Positions 9,338 through 20,351 of a stretch of DNA of 64,000 nucleotides are shown piece after piece. The stretch covers positions 668,010-732,009 of the forward strand of contig JBAIAA010000746.1 in assembly GCA_037893245.1 (NCBI GenBank), read 5' to 3'. Within the stretch, counting starts at the first letter, position 1. The number at the start of each line of letters is the position of its first letter. The stretch comes from Crossaster papposus (lineage: Eukaryota; Echinodermata; Asteroidea; Velatida; Solasteridae). Under the pieces are notes generated by a model, which was given only the letters and a program-made list of their open reading frames with translations, was not told the DNA's origin and made no database searches. The position numbers and the translations under genes are program-made.

Positions 9338-11377
9338 TTGTTGCACCATCGTCCGCAAGCAGGACGCCTTCAGTATTTCATTCATCATTGGATTTCCATA
9401 ACCAAGGACCCATGGGTATTAGAAACCATCCCGGCAAGGTTATCATCTCGAGCTTCAACAAACACCGGTACAGTATCATGTTCCAGTGACAATAATAATT
9501 CAAAGCGACACCCACAAATCGGCACTTTCTGCAGCAGTTCAGACAATGCTAGAGAAAGGGGCAATCTCCAGAGTAGAACATATGACAGATCAGTTCATCT
9601 CATCAGTGTTCCTCATTCCCAAGAAAACTGGGGATATCAGGCCAATTTTCAATTTGCGCCCCCTAAACAAGTTTATTCGGTATCATCACTTCAAGATGGA
9701 AGGTCTCACCAGTGTAAAAAACCTGTTACAACCGAACGATTTCTTGGTTTCAATAGATCTCAAGGACGCTTATTTTTCAGTTCCGATACATCCGCCTCAT
9801 CGAAAATTTCTCCGGTTCATTTGGCTAGAGCAAGTTTACCAATTTACATGCCTGCCATTCGGCCTGTCCAGCTCTCCACGGACATTCACAAAGTTTTTAA
9901 AGCCTGTGGCGGCCTTTCTTCGCCAGGAAGGGATCCGTTGTGTGTTTTACCTGGACGATATCCTAGTGTTAGGAGCCACACACAAGGAATGCAGAAGCAA
10001 CGTTCAACAAACATTACTGCTTTTGCAAGATCTGGGATTTGTGGTAAATTTCGCCAAGTCTCAACTAGAGCCGACAAGAGAACTCGTTTATTTGGGATTT
10101 ATCATAAACACCATGAACATGACACTGTCACTGACAAGGGAAAAGTTGGAGAAGATCGTGTCTCACTTTCGACAGGTTCGACAGTCCAACAACCTGACGG
10201 TTCGCGACATGGCGAGTCTAATCGGCCGAATGTCGGCAACTATTCAAGCGGTCCTGCCTTCTCCTCTGTTTTATCGTTGCCTACAAAACGACCAGAACTG
10301 TGCTCTGCAAAGAGGCAAGTCCTACGAGTCACCAGTAACTCTGTCGAAGGACTCGAAAGAGGAACTTCAATGGTGGATAGCCTCCATACAGGCCTGGAAT
10401 GGTCACCAACTTGTTCAAGACAACCCCAATCTTCATCTCTATACAGATGCATCGTTGATGGATGGGGTGCTCATCTCGACGGGACTCGAACGGGAGGCCG
10501 TTGACACAACAAGAACAGTCCAATCCCATCAATTATTTGGAACTGCTTGCAGTATGGTATGCGCTCAAGTCACTTCTAACCAGTCACACGAACAAGCACA
10601 TTCGCGTTATAACAGACAGCACTTCAACAGTGGCTTACATCTCCCACAAAGGTTGGAACACACAGCCAACAGTTGTCACGACTGGCGGTGCAAATTTGGG
10701 TCTGGTGTCTGCAACGGGGTTTGATAATTTCAGCAGAACACCTTCCGGGGTCGCAACATGTCATAGCGGACAGTATGTCTAGGATGTTCAACGACAGATC
10801 CGAGTGGTTTCTTCTTCCGCAAATTTTCGAGAAGATCATGGACAGGTTTGCATTCCAGCCAGAAGTCGACCTGTTTGCAACCAGGTTGAATACCCAACTT
10901 CAGAGATTCGTGTCGTGGAACCCAGACCCATGGGCTTGGGCCGTGGATGCGTTGCTAATGACCTGGACCGACATACAGGGCTACGCGTTTCCTCCATTTG
11001 CACTCTTGGACAGATGCCTCCAGAAAGTGAGCAGAGACAAAGCAGATTTGGTTTTGATCGCTCCCGTATGGAAGACGCAACCATGGTATCCACTACTGCT
11101 GCAGCTGACGGTTTGCAACCCTCTCCTTCTCCCGCAGCGTTCAGATCTTCTTCGACTACCACACAACCTCGAACACCATCCACTCGCACACAAGATGCAG
11201 CTAGCCGCGTGGAGGTTGTCCGGCAAACCATGGCAACGGAAGGAGTTCCACCGAATTTGTCAGACACCATATTGTCATCCTGGAGACAGAACACTCACAA
11301 ACAGTTTGAATCTTCATGGAGACGCTGATATAGCTGGTGTTCTAAATGGAAAATTGATCCAATTCAGGCCACTGTAG
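9338..11377 (+). pseudogene. DIRS ORF2: RT, RNase H and methyltransferase-like region, frameshifted
   Basis: The reverse transcriptase core lies in the frame open at 9423-10724, with conserved blocks such as VSIDLKDAYF, LPFGLSSSPRTF and the catalytic FYLDDILVLG. The N-terminal part (motif HHWISITKDPW) is in another frame, so a shift lies at about 9420-9440. RNase H motifs (LYTDASL, YLELLAVWYALK, VITDST) alternate between frames at about 10460-10500 and again near 10660. The distal part, with EVDLFATRLN and PVWKTQPWYPLL, matches the conserved domain after RNase H in DIRS elements. Several indels mean no full protein is made. Confidence 0.85.
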
Positions 11378-12184
11378 CAAATGTTCTAACCTTCTTACAG
11401 GAACTGTTGGAAGATGGTCTTCAGTACAGAACACTTAATGTTTATAGATCGGCTATTTCATCTGCACATCGTTTTGTTGAGGGAAAACCCATTGGTCAGC
11501 ACCATCTAGTCACCAGATTTTTCAAAGCAGTCTTTAATTTACGACCACCTAGACCAAGATACAACTCAACTTGGGATGTTTTAAAATATTTTAATAGTCT
11601 TCCGGACAACCGACGTTTAAGCATTAAGCAGCTTTCACTCAAACTGGCTATGTTAATAGCCCTTGTGACAGCAGGTAGATGTTCGTCTTTAATAGCCTTG
11701 GACATCTCCTCCTTTAGAAGAGAGCAAAATGGCAATTGTGTGTTCTGCCTAAAACAGTTAACCAAGTGTGCCTCGGCCCGGAATCCTTACAGAGAGGTGA
11801 CTCTACATAAATACTCTGTGAACAGAAAGTTATGTGTTGTTAGAACTTTAGATGAATACCTGGATCGTACTAGTTCTCTTCGGAGCTTCGAGAGTACTAA
11901 TATCACACAGCTATTCATCTCCTATGGGAAACCACATCACCCAGGGGTGTCATCAACAATTGCGCGCTGGTTGAAAACCACCATGGCTGAAGTTGGTATC
12001 GACACTGCATGCTTCAAGGCGCACTCTACTAGAAGTGCATCTTCTTCAGCGGCGAAGCGAGCAGGTGTTGCTATGAGTGACATTTTGAAGACAGCAGATT
12101 GGTTCATCAAGGACGTTTGCAGCATTTTACTGCAGAAATCCTGAAAAGGCAGATTATAACCAAGGGGTGCTGGCATCGGCTTAG
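10804..12184 (+). pseudogene. DIRS tyrosine recombinase ORF, with a TGA and a frameshift
   Basis: Overlaps the end of ORF2 in another frame, as usual for DIRS. Characteristic blocks are YRTLNVYRSAISSAH near the start of the core, VTAGRCSSLIALD carrying the first catalytic Arg, and KAHSTRSASSSAAKRAG carrying the HxxR pair. A TGA at 11326-11328 interrupts the N-terminal part. An extra T near 12100 (after the codons for TADW) shifts the frame, so the catalytic Tyr region at about 12118-12150 is only in the +1 frame. The protein is therefore dead in this copy. Confidence 0.85.
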
Positions 12185-12202
12185 ATGGGCTTTAAAGTCT
12201 AC

Positions 12203-12317
12203 AATCTGAGTGAGTCTATCCGTAATTAGCGAAATATAATTCCCTAATTATGTAAAGGTTACTTACCTGCAATATAATTAGAATTATATGAGATAATGGA
12301 GGAGAGACTCAGTCTCC
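12203..12317. repeat. DIRS internal complementary region
   Basis: The first part is complementary to the left terminus (TAATTAGCGAAATATAATT), directly followed by sequence complementary to the right terminus (AATTCCCTAATTATG). In the DIRS model this region templates circular joining of the ends. Confidence 0.85.
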
Positions 12318-12405
12318 CTCCCTTAGTGTTTCTTTTGTTTTTAACAGAATGATCCCTCCCAAGTATCAATCTAAGCCGTAACCAACAGCGAACTAAGCTT
12401 CAAAA

Positions 12406-12628
12406 AGACAAGGTTACATGGTGGTCTTTGGTGGAGTCTTGGTACATCGACCGGTACCTGGGCTACTGACTAAAGATTTGAATTTGTATAGGGTCATACC
12501 ATTACTTCAAAGGGTGGACTGACTGCGTTATCATGAGACATAATACAATCTGAGTGAGTCTCTCCTCCATTATCTCATATAATTCTAATTATATTGCAGG
12601 TAAGTAACCTTTACATAATTAGGGAATT
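12406..12628. repeat. DIRS right inverted terminal repeat plus extension
   Basis: Complement of the left repeat, followed by about 65 bp unique to the right end, ending ATTAGGGAATT at 12628. Confidence 0.85.
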
Positions 12629-12860
12629 GTAAGGGGTTACCCTTGCATTTTTATTAAAATTTGCTGAAATGTAACTTAAAGCATTTCAAATAAAAATAAT
12701 TCGGCGGGGGAAGGACTAATAAACACAACACAACAAAACGTCTTAGTAACATGTGGGCTTGGATTCCTCAGTATCGGTTTGACTGTTCTTCTTGGTGGCT
12801 CCTAATAAATAAAAAATAAAACAAATTAACAAAACCAAGAAAAGGCAAATACGGTCTGAA
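12629..12860 (-). mobile_element. LINE fragment, region upstream of RT
   Basis: Matches the high-coordinate ends of the LINE copies at 27575-27740, 28530-28740 and 59500-59765 (shared CGGCGGGGGAAGGACTA and GGTCTGAAAGACGTATGCAA). Only this portion is present; the rest is missing on the DIRS side. Confidence 0.75.
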
Positions 12861-13536
12861 AGACGTATGCAATGAAGACGCATGCACGTACTCGAATTTT
12901 CACGTAAGTAGAAAAAGTACTTGGTTGGTGGTGGTTAATGGCACTTCTGGCAATCTTAGTGCCCTTTGTGTCAGTTACTGTAGTCTTGCTATCCAGTTGA
13001 GAACTACGTTGGTTTTTTTCGTTGTTTTTTTCTTTCTTCTTTCTTCTTTTTGTTTGTTTGTTTTAATTATTGTTTTGGTTATATTTAGATCGAAGACTTT
13101 GCTTGAGCTCCAGAGTTAGAATGGGAAGAAAAGAAAAAACAAAATATCAAAACAACCTGCTACTAGGAGTTAGCTATCCAATGATGTCTTGAGGGGAAAT
13201 GACTATAGGAAAATATTAGAGAAAAGAAAATACATGCGACTCAAAAATCTTGTATGTGAACTGTAAAAGCAAAACATGCAAAGAAAGCAGCGATGAGACC
13301 AGTGTAAGCAAGGGATATGTATGTAGGATGAGACAAGAAAATATGATATGATTTGTATTTGTGGGTGTGGATGTGAACATAATTATAAGGAAATGTACAT
13401 GGTCAGTTGGTGGTGTTGGTGAATGAGAGAATTAGGTTAAATGTCACTATTAGTTTCTTTAATGAAATTTGATGTATGAAGGATGCTGTGTTTTGAGTTT
13501 AACAAATTTGGTCAGAATTAAATTTAAGTGATTTTT
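12861..13536. other. Intergenic, no gene seen
   Basis: AT-rich with a T-rich strip at 13010-13080. No coding feature, TIR or satellite recognised. Confidence 0.4.
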
Positions 13537-13565
13537 AGCTGTTTCGGTTTTTCACCGAAACAGCT
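13537..13565. repeat. Perfect 12-bp-stem hairpin
   Basis: AGCTGTTTCGGT, 5-nt loop TTTTC, ACCGAAACAGCT. It is followed by CTTGTAATCG and a long T run, so it may be the end of an interspersed repeat, but no second copy is present in the window. Confidence 0.6.
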
Positions 13566-15239
13566 CTTGTAATCGTTAAAGTTTTTTTTTTTCTTTTTTT
13601 TTTACTCCTTTTTCAGACTTTTCTTCATAGGATTTGTACACGTTTGTTCAGACAGGTCACTTAGGTACTTTGGTAAATCCGATCGACTTGAGACTTGGCA
13701 TACATTTGGACAACCACACAAGGACGGTCCTAGAAGAAATTCGCCGCGATTACGTCACTCAAGGTCACGTGACTTCGCGTTAAAGGTGAAATTTCCCCCA
13801 AGTTTTTATTCCGCACTCAATCGCAATCATTCGGCTTGATTCGGTCTGATTCGGCTACTAATTCATACCTATAGTTCTTGATTATTATTGTTCTTAAGTT
13901 ATTATTCTTAAGTTATACTAAATCATATACAAACAGCGAATAGGGGCTAATTTATCCTGATGCCATCAATAATTTTTATTCGGGATAGATCGGGGGATTC
14001 AGGGCAATCATTCAGGAATGATGTCGACTGCAATCGGTGACGTTTTGGGTAGTACGAATCCCCTTCGTCAGACTTAAAAACGATAACAAAATAACCGAAA
14101 AAGAACATTATACTCGGACGACAATTGATTGAACCAATAGAGAGCCAATGTATGCATTTATGCCACAGCTATTTTGTATTCAGTCACCAATGTAAATGTT
14201 GTGCTGGATACCAAATAAACGGGCAAACCAGACACAATGAACAAACAAGTGGGGCACACCAGACCCCCAATATGGGTACTCAGACCCAACCACTGCTAGG
14301 TTCCCAGACCTAACCATAGACATAACCACTGCTAGGTTCCCAGACCCAGCATCCCAATAATATCAACAGCAAAATCACAGCATTACAACCGATGTAACAC
14401 TCGGTCAACTTGGCTTGATCATAGCCTCATGAAACTTGCGAGCGCTATGTCAAGTGTGTAAAGTTAATTACCTAATTGAAACAGGAGATTTACTTTATTA
14501 CAAAATATAATGCCAAAAAGAGTTGTAAAGGCTGACTGATCCGGTGAAAAAACCGCAATCCCCCAAGCTATCGGGCTAAATCCCTTTTGTTTGTTTGTTT
14601 GTTTTTTGTTTGTTTTTTAACTCAACCGTATTAATTACAGCACAACGGTGTGGGTTACACTTGCACTATGCTATGCCCACGAACATAAGTGACATAACAT
14701 AATTGTAAAAGGGGGTACCACCCTACCCGCCTGCCTGATAGTTACTAGATATTAATTATGCCAAGTCATCACCTCATGAAACATGCGAGCGCCATGACTG
14801 CCTTATAGATCACGAGAACTGACATTTGTAACAATGCCTTTTATTACCTGACAAAAAGCAGGTAGAGTAGAATAACAAATATGATTCTAAGGTGGAATGT
14901 CTGGGGTGGAGGAGGGGCAAATATTGTACAGAGTGTAAAAATTCAACGCCTCCGGTCGATCGCTGTGACAAAGTGACACGTACGGGCGTAAACAAACTTT
15001 GAGCACGTACGTACGTCGCATGCATGTGAAGGCTTCCTATTGGTCGGAAGTTTCATATTTGCATATTAAAATTTACATATCAATTTCATTACCTTGTTTG
15101 GTCATAAGCTGATGACAGCCTTGTCTTGCCCTGTGTTTGCACTTTCAGCAAAAGAACACGCGTATCTGACCCACGGTGTCGTGAATGAAAGGTACGCGCT
15201 ACATACATTATTACATGTACATGACAACGTATTGTTTTA
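13566..15239. other. Intergenic with short repeats, no gene seen
   Basis: Contains a T tract at 13581-13605, a direct duplication of about 27 bp near 14290 and 14325 (ACCACTGCTAGGTTCCCAGA), a (GTTT)n run at about 14590, and two copies of a roughly 30-bp phrase CCTCATGAAAC.TGCGAGCGC at about 14427 and 14772. No coding gene was recognised. Confidence 0.45.
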
Positions 15240-15242
15240 CTA

Positions 15243-17470
15243 GGTCGATTGCAAAACTATTACGGACGGATACGTAAATGACCTACAGAACTACGTATCC
15301 TCCCAAAATCACTGTAATGAATAATTATTAGCTATCGGTAGCGTATCCGAGTATGCAATTGGCCAGTGATGGTCCAGCCTTTGACAAGTAGGAGCGCTTG
15401 GCAATTACCATAATGAGACAAAAGAAAAAAATAAAGATAGAGAGGCCCCCAACTCTCGCTAGCCACCTGGAAATTTCCATAATAATACCCTTGTGATAGT
15501 GTACGGTAGGATAGCTTCATCATTGTTATCACTGGAAATGGTTTTCACCGCGTCTATTCCTTTTAATCTTTTACAAGCCAGATGTGATTGAGTATCGCCA
15601 AGTACAGTAAGCTTTGAGTGTATCGCCACGATGGCAGACAGAGCAGTTGCAAGGGGTCGCTTTGTAATGAGTGACCAAGAAAAGAGAGTAATTCGTAGAG
15701 GATGGCTGGTACACATCCGTTTGTTGGCTTATGTTAGGGACAGACTTTGTTATCCTCAACGCGGTGCTTAGACCACAGGGCACGGCTGCAAAATGTGCTC
15801 AGAAATCAATTTCCTTGGCGCACCTCTTGAATCTAAGTGGAATCACTGCAGTCTGTTAGTTGGGATCATGTGGATCACGAAAAACCAAAATCCCAATAAA
15901 ATGTTCACCAGTTAATTAAATATTTGCATTTTAATCACCTGTGTATAACGGGCGCCCTCTATTGACCAGGATTGGAAATGGGAAAAGATTGCTTATTGCA
16001 GTTGCTTGCTCAAAAGGGAATCTACAGAGACAGAATTCGATTAAAGAGGAATTAGGATGTGTTTTAATGTCTTAATACAAGCAGACTGTGTGATACAATG
16101 TTTCTGTGGTGACAAGATCCTTCCCTTCGATCTGTGAGAGCAGCCACTGATCTTTTTTCCTCGCTGCTTCCAGAAGCTTTCCTGCAGTTAGCGTCTGGCA
16201 TTGTGAATGTTTGTCAAGGACAGTTGTTCGGGTCTTTTTGTCCAAACTCCACCTCTGTTCTCTTTTTTTAACGGCATATACTCAACTACATCACGTACTG
16301 TTGACAATGCGGATTCCTGCGGTACATCAACCAGTGCGTGTACGATTGGAATGCCAATATGATCATCTCCGCTTTTTCGGCGATTTTTGCTTGGATACAT
16401 TTTTCCACCTACCGGCACAAGCGTGGAATTTTTTTAAACTCTTTTCAGAGAACAACAAAACCCTGGAATCTGCATCTGAACCGTGCATAATATAATTTTT
16501 CTTGTTCAAATCGCTATCATCTGAGCAGCTCGTGTCAACAGCGCCTACGCTCGCTCTATTTTACAACGCCCGCTATTGGTCCATTTTCCCACTATTCGCA
16601 CAAACGTGCCGCACCACGACAGAAGGGCCTCGTTGATTGGTCGTTGGAAAACATGAATGTTAAATTTAGATTTTATCGAGTACTGGTTTGCAGACCGTTT
16701 GGGGATTTTATTTGTGAGTTTCCCAACAACTTTCTAAGTAGTTTAAAGTAAAATTTATATAGATTCACGATATGCGTCAAGAAGGTGCAAGATAATCGGC
16801 CATGCCCTGTGGTCTAGCTCTCACTGACATCAAACAAAACCGAAAGCGAATTAAAGTCCGGATATTTACGGAGCCAGATTAATGTCATTAGTAGTCGGTT
16901 CTGTTCATCTAGTAATGGGTTCCTTCCATTGCCCTCCCCCTCCTGAAGGTAAGTTCGTATGAACTCTAACAGCTGGCTAAAAGAGGATATACGGTCTCCC
17001 CATGCAGTCTCTCGCCAAAAAGATCTAGGATGGTCCTGCAGAGTGCTGAAAACGTCCCTTCCTCGAAATTCAATTGTTGGCTGCAGTTCGTTAAACCTTG
17101 GCGGTACAATGGGCACCATGGGTAAGCCCACTCCCAAGATTGAGTATAATTCAACGATTTCAGTTACGAATTGTCCACAATATGGCGGCGGCAAAGTACT
17201 CACTTCGGCCGTACAAACAGCAGCAACTTTTCGCAGCATGTCCATTTTGCAACAAATGCAGTCAACAGCAGTGGTTAATTGTCGGAGGACGTTGTTTGTA
17301 ATGCTGTTGAATGGAAAGGGCGTTAAACAAGTAAGACACACCCACACACGCACCCAATCATATAAACCCTTTGTTAGAGCCCAGTAAGCGCCATCCAATC
17401 AGCATGCACATTGTGATACCTTATCGGGTACGTAACCTACGTATCCATCCGTAGTAGTTTTGCAATCTCC
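15243..17470 (-). mobile_element. PIF/Harbinger-like DNA transposon, degenerate
   Basis: TIRs of about 30 bp match with a few differences: left GATTGCAAAACTATTACGGA from 15247, right the complement of GATTGCAAAACTACTACGGA ending near 17467. CTA stands at both flanks (15240-15242 and 17471-17473), fitting a 3-bp TSD. A transposase-like N-terminal fragment lies near the right end. The Harbinger assignment rests on the TSD length and the helix-turn-helix-like segment. Confidence 0.6.
16814..17398 (-). pseudogene. Truncated transposase-like ORF (HTH region)
   Basis: 194 aa ending in LLDEQNRLLMTLIWLRKYPD followed by FNSLSVLFDVSES and a stop. This resembles the helix-turn-helix that precedes the DDE domain in PIF/Harbinger and IS5-like transposases, where the same helix normally runs on into a STVSRI-type motif. 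Here a TAG ends it and no catalytic DDE region was found in the remaining 1.5 kb. The upstream 110 residues are not recognised. It lies inside the TIR element, supporting a decayed transposase. Confidence 0.5.
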
Positions 17471-17473
17471 CTA

Positions 17474-17790
17474 CTATGACGGTTGCCAGCACCGTCAACA
17501 CGTTACTCAAGCGCTACTATAGACAAATCCTTATGTATTATTATCGCCGCGTATAAGATATTTTGTCATGTAAAATGATAAAAGTAATTATTTGAGAAAG
17601 GGCAAAAGATAGAGGTCTCTATAATTTATGTCGATATAGGTCTCGTAAACATATTATATAAAATAAATATACCCACAGATTTTTGTAGGATGTGGTCACA
17701 ATATTGTGGGGGTCGTGACGACGTCGTCACTACCTTGTGGGAGGTTGTATCGATGTCGTGGAATGTCGTAGCAAAGTCGTAGGGGTACCT
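17474..17790. other. Intergenic, no gene seen
   Basis: AT-rich; from 17700 enriched in GTCGT words. No coding feature. Confidence 0.4.
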
Positions 17791-18367
17791 TAAGCCCCGG
17801 TCACAACGCGCACGGATCGTACGAAATTGTGTCGTGGTAGACCCATAAAACATTTGTCTAGCCAGATCTTGCAACATGCCCGAAATCTATTTCGAGTGGT
17901 AACAAGGGCTAGACACATTAAAGATGGTTTGGCGATAGGGACGCGTCAGAAAAAATAGACATGTCGTGGTTATGTCGCAAGTCAGTCGTTCAACAGTCGT
18001 GACTATGTAATGAGGCCTATTCTGTTGCCTGCCATTTGCTCTTGGGATTTTTCAGGGGAAACAGTTCTGCCCGAATTTAATATAAGTTTATATCCAGGAT
18101 GCCTCTCAAAAAAAAAAAAAAAAAAGAGAAAGGTGGTAACAGTGGCTGATGTGCGCGACAGTCACAAGACTGTCGCAAGACTGTCGCAAGACTGTCGTAG
18201 GACAGACTCACGACAGCCACAAGACATAAATAAAACAAAATAGTCGAACAAAAAAGGTGCATGTCCAATTTTGCCTTACGACGGCAAGTCGATGCTCGAC
18301 ATTTCGTAGGACTGTCTTGCGACGGCCCCACAATTTGCGTCGTGGGTTCGTTGTGAGCAGGCTTCTA
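17791..18367. mobile_element. GTCG-rich putative TIR element
   Basis: Left end AAGCCCCGGTCACAACG and right end CGTTGTGAGCAGGCTT are imperfect inverted repeats about 575 bp apart. The interior is full of GTCG/CGAC words, with three direct AGACTGTCGCA-type repeats at about 18165-18200 and an A18 tract at 18108. No TSD was resolved, so the boundaries are tentative. Confidence 0.4.
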
Positions 18368-18540
18368 GGGGCACCGTGTTGGTATCTTGCCGTCGACGTG
18401 GCTGTATCGTGCCTTGCCAATTCGTGGCACGTTCTTGTCGCTTGACCACGACATTCGCCTTCAAATTCGTCAAAGTGGGGAAGGAGTCAAACACCTTTAT
18501 AACAAGGTCCTTTGGGACGGGTACCTTAACCTTGTATTAT

Positions 18541-18789
18541 ATACCCAGCACGATATGTGGCAGAGGGGTAACCTTCTTATCCCTATACCTTATACACACT
18601 CACACATATTGTTACCTAACCCATCTCCCCTTGAAACCTAAAAAGAATTCCTGAGATTCCGGGAACACAATGGGCAACACAAGGGGGGGGGGGGGGGTGG
18701 GGGGGGGGGGGGGGGGTGGGGGGGGGGGGGGGGGTGGGGGGGGGGGGGGGGGGGGGGGGTTTCGCTGCCACATATCGTGCTTTATATGC
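18541..18789. mobile_element. MITE with 8-bp TSD, copy 1
   Basis: Flanked by TGTATTAT at 18533-18540 and 18790-18797. TIR core AGCACGATATGTGGCAG. Half of its interior is a G tract (18683-18760) broken by single T residues. A second copy lies at 46449-46648. The TSD length fits hAT-type transposition. Confidence 0.85.
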
Positions 18790-18797
18790 TGTATTAT

Positions 18798-18904
18798 CAG
18801 TACATGGATCCTCATTGAGTAATAGCTACCATCTTTAATTTACCGCCCAAAGCCATACGTTGGCATTAAAATATTAAGAAAGGCGTATGGGTCAGAGCTA
18901 TCCG
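18798..18904. other. Short spacer
   Basis: No feature seen between the MITE and duplication block B. Confidence 0.4.
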
Positions 18905-18905
18905 T

Positions 18906-20351
18906 TAAGAATTTTTGTTATGAATCATTGTAAATTTTTACCGAATGAAATAAGCTTCTTTTAATCGCAATACATTCATATCATATACTTCTTCTCATAC
19001 ATGTACAAACACGTGTGCTTTTGTATACAGTGCGCGTGCTTTCATATTCAAGGTCAATGGAAAATGTAGAATTTTTCAAAAGCCACACCCACAACTAATT
19101 TATCATTAACATTATGTCAAACGTTTGCAAGGCATTGGTCTAAAAGTTTAAACTGGTTTGCACCCAAAGCTTAGGCACTGACAATCGCAAACAAATGCGT
19201 ACTACATGTACATTTACAATCAACAAACCCCCATAAAAGGGGTGTAGATTGTTAATATAATAATTGATAGTATATACATAAAACATAATTTATTATCATT
19301 TAAAAACATTGTGGATATTTTCTCAGATTCAACTCGTCGTTAGGAACTAAAAATCAGTAATTGGTGTTCATTTTAGCGTGAATATATAGCGGTTTTCATT
19401 TTCCCCTCCTTTTTTATAAAAATGTTGGAAACATATAATTCCGTGAAATTAAACTTCCAAGCATTCTAACACTGTTTTCAGGTCGCTTCTAGGTCTTAGA
19501 AAACACATGAGCCTATGTTTGGAAATAAGAACCACTACTAATATTAAAATTGAAATCAGTGTAAGTAGCCGGCGTCATGAAAATCAGACTCCTATGAAAA
19601 TCGGACCCTTTTTTCCTATTATTGGTTAAACCCTCTCAGGTGACAGGTCACGATCCTAATTATCTCCACTTAAGCATGCGCAATACTACCAATGAGTCCG
19701 GACTTTATGGGGTCTGAAATTCACGCTACACCAGTCTACTTAAGGCTAGTAAAGTCATTAGCGGTGAGGTTTGTTGTGTACACAATTATGTTTTTGAGTT
19801 TTTAGACTGGGTAGTATGCTTACATGCGTGTTTTGTTTTCTATATTTATTTGCGATTTGAAAATAGCAGAACAAAAACTGTGGTCCCAAACAATTTTCGG
19901 AAGACGCAGTAGAAATTATATTATAAAATACCAAGATGGCTCAAAAGAAACTCATCGCACCAAATTTAGTCTTCAAATTAATTCTCATCTTCATATTTTA
20001 CAAATTATGTCTCTTACAAATTATACTTCCTAAAAAATGTGTAAATGTCAAATAGTGAATGTTGATACCAAAATGGCTCTTTTACAAGAGTGAGTTAATT
20101 CACACTTTTTGAGTGGTTTGTTTTCCACTGTTAGAGCAACTCTGAAATTCGCATTTTGGATTGGATTTTTTTTAATTTAAATATTTTAATAAGATATTTA
20201 CAAGCTGGTTATAATCTTACGCCGTATTTCAAGATATCACTTGTTTTATTGGTACTTGTGACTTTTATTCGGTTGTCAAACAAAGCTCTACATGTTTGTT
20301 TTTGTTTGTTCCATCAACGATAAAATCGGCATGTTTGCTTGCAATGTCGCA
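18906..20351. other. Block B 3' flank of the TRIM gene
   Basis: Non-coding. It includes empty sites for the foldback of block C (near 19199, TGCGTACTACATGTAC) and for the TTAA element of block A (19670-19673). No gene recognised. Confidence 0.55.
20264..20269 (-). other. Putative polyadenylation signal, TRIM copy B
   Basis: AATAAA on the minus strand about 83 nt past the stop codon, matching copies A and C. Confidence 0.5.

Larger units (their letters stand above)
7632..12628 (+). mobile_element. DIRS-type tyrosine-recombinase retrotransposon with both ends
   Basis: A 5.0-kb element with inverted terminal repeats (7632-7799 and 12406-12628) and an internal complementary region at 12203-12317. 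The internal region is the reverse complement of the left terminus joined to that of the right terminus at a shared AATT, exactly the DIRS arrangement. The order is gag-like ORF, RT, RNase H, methyltransferase-like region, tyrosine recombinase. ORF2 has several frameshifts and the recombinase has a nonsense codon and a frameshift, so this copy is inactive. The left flank is satellite-associated sequence, the right flank a LINE fragment. Confidence 0.92.

Noticed and set aside
13537-13565. Hairpin followed by T run as a transcription terminator
   Set aside because: Bacterial-type terminators are not expected here; more likely part of an interspersed repeat.
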